From positions 1,612,001 to 1,676,000 of the forward strand of contig JARFIW010000108.1 in NCBI GenBank assembly GCA_036346225.1: a stretch of 64,000 nt of DNA, given 5' to 3'. Position numbers and translations under genes: made by a program. Of this stretch, positions 56,155 through 64,000 are shown one piece after another (positions within the stretch are counted from its first letter, which is position 1; each line of letters begins with the position of its first letter). This DNA is from Platerodrilus igneus. Its lineage: Eukaryota; Arthropoda; Insecta; Coleoptera; Lycidae. The notes below the pieces were generated by a model. It searched no databases, was not told the DNA's origin, and saw only the letters and a list, made by a program, of their open reading frames with translations.

Positions 56155-57600
56155 CAAAGGATGGAAAAACAGAAAAATTCACCGAACTAAAAGTAGCAAA
56201 AGCCATAAAATCACTGATAAACAGAAAAGCACCAGGGCCAGGTGGCATCAAGGCTGAAGTAATTAGGCATCTACAGAACAAGCTATTACCACATTTAACA
56301 AAGTTATACAATAAATGCCTAAATAAAAAAAAAATCACGGGCCTGGAAACAGGCAGACATAGTAGTAATACCAAAAGGAAAGAATAAAGACACCACAACA
56401 CCCGACTCGTACAGATCAATATGTCTGCTAAACACGATTGGAAAAATACGAGAAAAACTGTTATGTAAAAAGTACAGCAGCATAGAGAAATAAAAGACTT
56501 AAATCAAAATCAGTATGGGCTCAGAAAAGTAAGATCATGTGAAGACGCGATAAACAAAGTACTATAGACAGTAAAAACAAGCAACCAAAAGTTCGTGGCA
56601 CTCATTTCGGTAGACATTTCTGAAGCTTCTAACAACTTATGGTGGCCGACCTTATTCACAAGACTGAAAATACAAAAATATCCAGCGTACATGTATTACA
56701 GTATAAAAAATTATTGCCAAGATAGGTACGTACACCTCAAAGGAGCACAAACAATAACCAAAAGAATATCAAAAGGATGTCACCAGGGATCGGTCTGCGG
56801 ACCGATCTTCTGGGACATAGGGGCGGAAGGACTATTAGCAAAACTAAAAGAGGCAGTGGAGTTGCTTCGGTTACTGCGTATGCCGATGACATCTCCATTA
56901 TTGAGGAGGCAATAGAAGACAAGACATAAGCTAGGATCACATTAAACAATGTGAGAAAATACATGAACACGATAACGACAACAAAGATCAGCTATGGGGC
57001 CAGCATATAGGCGCACAGAATCAACCTTGTTAGATCAGCTAATACAGTAAATATAGCACATAGAGCGGTGCTAATACGACTGACCGGGGCGTACCAGACT
57101 ACATCCCTGGATGCTTTGGCGGTCGTACTAGGGATCGTTCCATTAGATTTCGAATTCAAACGCCGTACATTTTTATACTGAGAAAAAGGGAAAACGAACA
57201 AGTACAGGTAATTCTTAAAATCAAAGAAGCATCAAAAGCAAAAATTATACTTAAAATCCTACAACTTTGGCAACAACGATGGGATACAACGACAACGTAA
57301 AAGAGAGTTCATCAACTCCTTCCTAGCATAGAAGAACGTTTGGAAATGACACATTTCAACCCGTCCGAAGGGCTAATACAATTTTCTACTGCAAATAGGC
57401 CAAATTCAACATATAGGTACAGAATGGGACTATCCGACACCAGCGACTAACAGAGAACAACATCAACTTCAAGTAAATACTATATTTGACATAATAAAAA
57501 ACGCAGAACAATACCACATGTTATACACAGACGAGCAAACTTACACATATAGAAAAAAATCAAAATACATAGAATCTTTAAAGAACGGAATACAACCAAA
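56155..57600 (+). pseudogene. LINE reverse transcriptase and C-terminal fragments
   Basis: Blocks in order over several frames: SLINRKAPGPGGIKAEVI (the usual Asp of PGPDG is Gly), a degraded SYRSICLLNTIGK, NQYGLRKVRS, FVALISVDISEASNNLWWP (first catalytic Asp kept), KGCHQGSVCGPIFWD, AYADDISII (catalytic pair at 56885-56890), then a deletion to SYGAS..AHRINLVRSA and IRLTGAYQTTSLDAL. The end near 57300-57440 matches the C-terminal domain weakly. Deletions, stops and shifts make it dead. Comparison with 6755-8791 shows about 100 codons lost after YADD. Confidence 0.8.
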
Positions 57601-57701
57601 ATAGGAAGAAAAAGAAGATATGTAATGTAAAATAGATAATAAGTAGGGATACGATATTAGAATACGAAAACAGTAGTTAGGACTTGCACGCACGAAAACC
57701 C

Positions 57702-57784
57702 GATTTCCGGCTGTCGATGGCCGGGAACGTGGGCGCAGTAGGCTAGGTTTTCCGTACGGACTTCAGATTTCCGGTTGCCGATGG
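57702..57784 (+). repeat. LINE 3' UTR motif, two copies
   Basis: GATTTCCGGCTGTCGATGG (57702-57720) and GATTTCCGGTTGCCGATGG (57766-57784) differ by one base each from the motif at 9268-9569. Confidence 0.85.
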
Positions 57785-57850
57785 TCTGGATTCCTGCGGA
57801 GAGCATCTAGGATAAGCATAGGGTAAGTTAGACTAAGAACAAGTAGATTA

Positions 57851-58620
57851 AGGATGGGAAATCAGGCAGGATTTGCACGTGCAAAAACCGATATCCGGCA
57901 GATAGAACAATACAAAAATGAACTAAAACAAGTAAAAACAAGAGAACTTGAGACTCAAACGCGATTACTTTTGTCTCAAAAGATTAACCAAGAAGAGGTC
58001 AGGCTGAGCTTCAAAAACCTTAGCGATTTTACAAATAAAAACCGTACTTTTTTATTTGGGCATTTAAAATTCGCTAAAACAAAGTCGTTGGCACCTAAAT
58101 TGTATGGGTCACGGTTGAGGTGCGTGAAGTTAGCCGCGACTTTGTAGGCACTAATGTTCTTAATGGTGCCGAAAGTTGGTGTCTCGTTGGTGCTCTTAAG
58201 TGTTTTATAAAAAATGATCGCCAAATAATTATCTTGCCGAAAAAGACTACTTATAATTTTCCGACGGAACCTTACACTTAACCGGGGTTTTCTTCAATTA
58301 AAAAGTGTTTTACAACCGAAAGTTAGTACTTAGTGTTGCTTCATATTTCAACCGCGTACGACTAATAATAAAAAGATTGTACCCTTGCATTATTGCGGCA
58401 ACTTCACAACTGGCCGTGGTTTGTTTCACATTCAAAAATTCGTTTCAGCCGAAAATTAGTGCTTCATATTTCAGTGACGTGCGACTTTTAATAAAAAAGT
58501 TGAAGCCACTTATATTTTTAAATCTTGTCACGGTTTATTTCAACTTCAATAGACGTTTACAGCCGAAAGTTAGTGCTTCGTTAGTGCTATTTAGTGCTTG
58601 TATGTAAATATTTGTACTTT
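57851..58620. repeat. Imperfect tandem blocks, unassigned
   Basis: CCGAAAGTTAGTGCTTC-like sequence recurs near 58316, 58447 and 58561 with similar flanks, so a block of about 115-130 bp is repeated. A 97-codon frame at 57854-58147 has a Gln/Glu/Lys-rich start but no family I recognise. Confidence 0.5.
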
Positions 58621-59011
58621 AAAAATTTTAATAAGGGTTAATATACCAATTTATTCGAGCAGAAGGGTGTTTATGTTCTACCAATTGAAATAGTCGAAGA
58701 AGTGGTTTCTTAAATCCAGATTTGAGATTCTGCGTCTGCTGTACAAGAAATTTTACTTCAATATCATAGTAGATAAATTTTGGTGCCCAACGTGTTGTTA
58801 AAAGCTTTAAACGTTGTAGAATCATTTTGGCCACATAACTAATGGGGTGTGAGTTGAATTTAGCACAAGATAAAATTGGCGACTTAATTAGAGTAGCTCG
58901 ATTCGATATTCGGGTTTGATTTTATTTTATTCAGAGGTTGGGACGTAAATCTGTTGGAGTAGGTTGAAACTTTTTGGTTAGTGTAATTTTTTTTTAACAA
59001 CTTTTGATAAA

Positions 59012-59700
59012 ATGGAAGGAGGAAAAATCACAAAAGAATTGCTTAGATCAGAAGGGGTGCCGATTGGGTCTGATGATAGTTTCTAATCGAAGATGCTAAA
59101 ACGAAAAGAATGAAGATCTAAATAGTCAAATAAAAAAAAAGTGAAATACAAGTAAAAGCATTGACTTAAAGAACTTCCTAAACCAAAATCAACAAGAATC
59201 CAATCAGAGAGAAAATTTAGAAAAGTTTCAGCCAGGAATTAAAACAAAATCGGGAAAAATTCAGAAAGGAATTACAACTAATAAATTATAGACTAAATAA
59301 TCGCACATTTTTCAAGAAACGGGAGGAACAAGAAGTTGTTGATTCAAGTGTGACGGGGGTAAAAATAGAAATAAATACGAGGTTGGACGTAAATAATACC
59401 GTAGGGAATCTACAAGAAACTGTAGCAAAAAAAGGGCTGAATACTAGGGAGGAACTTTAGTGAAGAGGTTCAGAAAGTAGCTAACTCTAGTGTGACTGAG
59501 GTTGAACAAGAAAGGTGGTAAAAATAACCAAAATGTAAGGGTTGAATTTAGGAAAGTAGAAAAAAGAATATCATTATTAGAAGCTGAGTTTTGAAGATAG
59601 AGATAGTCAATTTAAAGAGAGTAGCTGGAGAAATTCAAGAAGGCAGTATTAGAGTTAGTGGTTGGGTTACATTTTTAAAACAATTTTCTAAATTTCCTAG
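59012..59700 (+). pseudogene. gag remnant related to the family C element
   Basis: The start MEGGKITKELLRSEGVPIGS followed by DDS aligns with the gag start at 25189 (LRSQGVEIGSDDS). A Lys/Glu/Gln-rich coiled-coil region follows in several frames, with VEKRISLLEAEF near 59565. Stops begin at codon 25. No capsid or pol follows within the next kilobase. It shows that a relative of the long-LTR family inserted here too; an LTR was not recognised beside it. Confidence 0.6.
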
Positions 59701-62129
59701 AGACAATGTTACGTTAAATTTCCGTAATTGATTTATTTCTCCACCTTTTATATCAATATTAAGTTCCAATTACTGCGTCAGTACTTTTTATTAAGAAACG
59801 CCTCGTAAAATTTCTAACTTAAATGACCTACACTCGCTATGAGGTCGACAACCTTTTAAATTAAAATAATTTCTTATTCAAGCATCCTATAGAATCTTAT
59901 TAAGTGTTCAGTTATAACGTTAAATATGTTGCAACTATTCTATATTAATTTGCTTTGGTTAGCAAAAGTTAAAAATTCTTGCATTATTTGTTTTTTGAAA
60001 TAACCCTAAACACGTGCATCTCTTCAACAAATACGTTTAATGATTTAGCATGAAATATTGCGATCGCGTTCCATTATCACACAGGTGATCACGGACACAG
60101 ATTGCGAACAAATGATAATTATCCACATCTTTTCCTGGTACTGTCATATTGTGTTGAGGCTATCTGCTTTATAAATTGAGCATCGGCAAAGAAATATTGA
60201 TCGCAATATATTAATTATATTGATAATGATAGTGGGATAAATAAAGTTGGATCCAATTATATGTCCCGATGAGGCAAAGTAGTATAATATCGTGTTGAAG
60301 TTGAATTTTAATTGCTGTGGTTAAGGAATGAAAGTATTACCTTGGTAAAGTTGAGCAGATAACTATTCGCAAAGATTAAAAAGCAGGTTGATTAAAAAAT
60401 GGAATATATTAGAGCGGGGTATCATACAAAAATCCTCGACGCATTATATTGATTTATGTGTTCGTAAAAATTAAAATGATAACATTTTTCTTAATTTTTA
60501 AAATTACATATTATTATTGGGGGTTGAGAGGTTGAGAAAAGGACAACATTATAATCAATAGAAACAAAATCCAACTTTGCAGTGGTTAATCATAAAAGCA
60601 AAAACTATCACTAAGAACGCTGGTGTATTTAAAATTACTCTTTATAGTATTTTACTTGCATCATTTATGCCGTATCGAGGGAAATTTTAATAAAAAAGAG
60701 TTATTTACTGTAATGAAAAGTTGTATTTTAATTTAAAATAAAGCGCTACAACCAGATGATTATATCGTCATTCTTTACAATATAGAATGAAAGCTAACAT
60801 TCGCATGATATCCGTGACGTCAAAACAAATTTTGCTATGCATTTGGTGCGTTTAGTACTTCATATGATTGGGATTCGCGTTTAGAAAATGAAGTCGATTT
60901 TACATTAATCAGAGAGCTTGATAAATTAATTTTTTTGTTATGAACCAAACGATTTTTATTAGTGTGGAGTATGTGCCAATTTATGGGTATCGATAAAATT
61001 TCCAGAACGATATGTTTGCTTACAATAAAATTAGACGTACATGACTAGATTTACATTAAAAAGATGATTAGTTTATTTTTGCGAACGCGTGAAAAAAATT
61101 GGAAAACAGTATTCAATAAAATTTGCAAGTACGAATATTATATTTAAAAGTGTAGTTCGGTTAGTTTGATTTTCGCCGATTTTAAAAATCGTAAGTTGAC
61201 CTTATTATTTAAATTAGTGAGGTAATGGGATTAAAAGCTTCAATTAATACTTCAAATATTAGCTTAAATTCAACGTCTAGTCTTCGATCAAGTTCGAGGA
61301 TTATCCAAATCCTTTAATTGTTTTTTTTTAATTCTACTTTAATTAGTTTTTGACTTAGACCTGGTAAATTTTTTGTATAATTTGCTCAATATTTAAACCT
61401 TGTGATAGAAGTTTGTGTTTAAAGTTAAAAAGATTAAGAAACTGTTGGTCTTGAAATTAATTTATGGCTCAAAGGTTAGATTAGCTTTTATGACTTGTGT
61501 TTTTCAAACAAGTATTTTATAAAAATATTTAAATGAGCATATTGTATGTAATAGTTTCATTTTGAGACGTTGTAGCTTTTAGGATTAATTAATTCAAAAA
61601 CGCCTCAAGAAGAATTATTTAGATAAATAGTTACAACTATACTCCTAGATACATTTCGTGTAAACCAGGCGTACGAAAACAGGTATAAATCCATACTAAA
61701 AATTTCAGAAAGCGAACAGATTAAGGAGAAACATTTATGAGAACAAGCACAAATAGTAAGCTTTACTTACCACTGCAAATAGTAGATGCAGGGCTTGCTG
61801 GAATCGAAAAAAAGTAATAATGTTTTATATGCTTGCAGCATGAATATTTGTAAATTCTATGTTAATTCAAACTTGTTTTTAAAAGTTAGGTGCACTAAAA
61901 ACTAAAAATTATTGAAAACTACTACAAGTCTATGATAACGCAAAACTCCTTTATTAAAAAGATAGTAATAAACTACCTTCTAAACAAAGAAGTTTAATTA
62001 TTTATTTTTGTTGTAATTAAATTGCTAACCACAAAAAGTCAGTGTCGTTTGTCCAACCGTTAATTTCTCAATCTTATTAGACACTCCGTTGATAAATTCA
62101 CTTTCGTCCAAACCGATAGAAGGGTTTAT
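59701..62129. other. Unassigned A+T-rich stretch
   Basis: No gene, RNA or repeat that I can name. There are no long frames on either strand. Confidence 0.45.
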
Positions 62130-62162
62130 GTGAACCACCTGGAAGGACGGCTTTACACATCG

Positions 62163-62853
62163 CAACACACGACCAACTTAACAATCATAGAGTTACAAGG
62201 AGGCATTGAGTTCTTTCAAACCTCTATTGTAGAATCCTTTAAGCAGGCATGCCCGGTTCAAACAGCTTCTACTCGTTCCAACGCTTCATGGTGGTGCAGC
62301 GAGCTTCAGAAGCTGAACAAAATCGTGAAACGACTGTTCAATAAGGCAAAAAATAGGAAAAGTATGGTCGACTGGGAAGTTTACAAAAACCACCAAAGTA
62401 TAGTCTTTATCTTTTTACGCTGGATTATCGTGATTTACCCTGAATCTGTAATTTTTATTAAAACCACACAACCCCTACTTTATTTGAAACTGATACAGCC
62501 CTTTTTTCCAGGTATTAAGAGCTCCGACAGGTCGCAGGACAAATTCGCGACTTTATACACAGCATCCGACAACACTTCACGGTATGCGACCATTTAAGTA
62601 TCTGCTTCGAATATCAACTAAAGACCAACTTATCAACTCTAGAGGAGTTACAAGAAGGCAATGGGTTCCTTCAAACCTCCATTGTAGAGTCCTTTGAGCA
62701 GGCATGCCCGGTTTGAACAGCTTCTACTCGTTTCAACACCCCATGGTGGTGCAGCGAACTTCAGATGCTGAAGAAAACTATGAACCAACTGTTCAATAGG
62801 GCAAAAAATAACAAAACCATGGTCAACTGGAAGGTTTACAAAAATCACCAAAG
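62163..62853 (+). repeat. Duplicated LINE linker segment
   Basis: 62163-62400 and 62612-62853 are about 85-90 percent alike by eye (both contain TGGTGGTGCAGCGA and GGCATGCCCGGTT). The copies encode QTSIVESF(K/E)QACPV and WWCSELQ. They are separated by about 210 bp of unrelated sequence, at 62401-62611, which interrupts the first copy. Confidence 0.8.
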
Positions 62854-64000
62854 ACTATACAAAGCTTCAATAAGAAAACGACAAAGAGACTCGTGAAGAC
62901 CTTCTGTAACTCAGTTGAGGCTGCCAAACAAACGTATCGAATAAATAGAATCCTGTCTAAAGATCCGCGCCAGCAACGATGTTGTCTTAAATGTGCGGAT
63001 GGCTCATTTACCAACAACGAGAAAGAGACAGAGGAATTACTCTTAGATACACATTTCCCAGGAAGTGTACCCTTATCGTCTATCACAAGGATGGATGCTC
63101 CTGGCCAACCCCAGGGGAGGCAGACTGGGAGGTAGCCTACCGGGTGGTTGAGGAAGTAAAAGTAAAATGGACAGTCTTAACCTTTCAACCCCAGGATTGG
63201 ATGGCATTTTTCCAGTCCTACTGCAGTGGGGTCTGGAGAGGCTGCTTCCTCACCTGGCGAGGCTGTATTGCGTTCAGATATATCCCCAGAAGCAGGAGGA
63301 AGGTCAAGGTGGTCTTCATTCCCACTCCGGGTCGGAAGGACTACTCCTCGGCCAAATCCTATCGTCCAATTAGTCTAACGTCCTTTTTGTTAAATACGCT
63401 GCAAAGATTGTGCGACATTGATATCAGGGAAGGGATTGGGTAGTACCATTCTCTTCACCCAAACCAACATGTTTATATACCAGGGAGGTTTACAGAGTCT
63501 GTCCTATACGCTGTGGCATGGCGGATCGAGAAATCTCTCAAGAACAATATGTCAGCTTTAGGCGTATTCATAGATATTGAAGGCGTGTTTAGTGAAACCA
63601 CCTTTAAAAGTATTGACTAAGTTATAAGAGAACACGAAGTGGAAAACACTCACAGGCCGTTAATCCAACAGTACCGACGCTGTCGTGCAGTACGTGTCTG
63701 TGTGGGAACCATTTTCTTATGCAAGGCGGTAGCTAAGAGCTGTCCTCAGAGTGGCGTATTGTCACTACTACTTTGGAATCTAGTAGTTGACAACCTGCTA
63801 CATCGTCTTAATGGGGCCGACTTTTTTACGGTGGGGTATGCTGATGACCAGGATACTGTAGTAGTTGGCAAATATGAGGAAGTGCTTTGCAATTTAATGC
63901 AAACACCATTAAAGCTAATTGAACGATGGTGCGTAAAAAAATCCTTGACCATAAATCCAAATAAGACCTCGCTAGTGTTGTTTACCGGCAAAAGAAAATT
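62612..64000 (+). pseudogene. LINE reverse transcriptase, partial
   Basis: After the linker come FCNSVEAAKQTYRINRILSK (62899-62958) and, through frame changes, TPGLDGIFPVLLQWGLERLL (63187-63250), KVKVVFIPTPGRKDYSSAKS and YRPISLTSFLL (63300-63395). One frame from about 63270 to the edge is open apart from TAG at 63441-63443 and TAA at 63618-63620. It holds LGVFIDIEGVFSETTF (first catalytic Asp), CPQSGVLSLLLWNLVV and GYADDQDTVVVG (catalytic pair). The enzyme would copy LINE RNA at the target; this copy is broken upstream but its core is readable. Confidence 0.85.

Larger units (their letters stand above)
55306..57850 (+). mobile_element. Second R1-like LINE, 5'-truncated and decayed
   Basis: Starts in mid-endonuclease (DANAKSVMWHS), passes through a linker, RT blocks and a C-terminal domain, and ends with the same 3' UTR motif as the LINE at 5690-9843. 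Internal deletions and many frame breaks are present. It belongs to the same clade as the first copy but is clearly a different, diverged lineage. Confidence 0.82.
62130..64000 (+). mobile_element. LINE ORF2 fragment, cut by the window edge
   Basis: A LINE of the Jockey/R1/LOA group, diverged from the other three. It has the linker between endonuclease and RT (in two copies) and RT blocks to beyond YADD, and continues past 64000. Confidence 0.82.

Overview
The window looks like A+T-rich intergenic or intronic DNA from an animal, most probably an insect, filled with transposable elements. I see no bacterial operons or ribosome binding sites. The only clear host-gene piece is one exon on the minus strand (46922-47056) with consensus splice sites. 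It encodes the C-terminal zinc finger of a GATA transcription factor. Almost everything else that I recognise is mobile DNA in various stages of decay. I cannot name the species.

Layout. 1-4250: BEL/Pao fragments (LTR/gag start and an RNase H end) around a minus-strand LINE with both ORFs. 5690-9843: an R1-like LINE with a nearly intact reverse transcriptase, a repeated 3' UTR motif and a poly-A tail. 9850-18119: a mosaic holding a deleted LINE carrying a SINE, a minus-strand Ty3/gypsy element, a dead mariner, another SINE and a plus-strand gypsy 3' end with its LTR. Both gypsy pieces carry, after or in place of the integrase end, a degraded macro domain that resembles TARG1/OARD1 ADP-ribose hydrolases. 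18814-22418: a second gypsy type in which gag is joined directly to RNase H.

22907-30227: a gypsy-like element with 2.14-kb LTRs that look about 99 percent identical by eye, yet with a defective interior (gag, protease, a stub of reverse transcriptase, then a purine-rich repeat). 32114-36300: a pogo/Tigger end and a Jockey-like gag remnant. 37207-46564: a train of solo LTRs from the same broad long-LTR family (one reversed, three forward), each separated by an (AT)n tract. Several of these LTRs end in degenerate copies of a tRNA-Lys primer-binding site.

46922-47056: the GATA exon. 47795-53210: tandem and inverted units of a GCTAGCGCA-rich repeat, most of them carrying the same tRNA-derived SINE. 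53452-54028: a 19-bp palindromic minisatellite between inverted arms. 54150-59600: a TE-like gene remnant, a decayed second R1-like LINE, and gag debris related to the 25-kb element. 62130-64000: a LINE open to the right edge.

The elements do not form a pathway. They share a history of nested insertion, internal deletion and local amplification inside or near a GATA-factor gene. The best candidates for something undescribed are the macro domain in a gypsy element, the repeated primer-binding modules inside long LTRs that sit in (AT)n tracts, and the foldback-like palindromic minisatellite.
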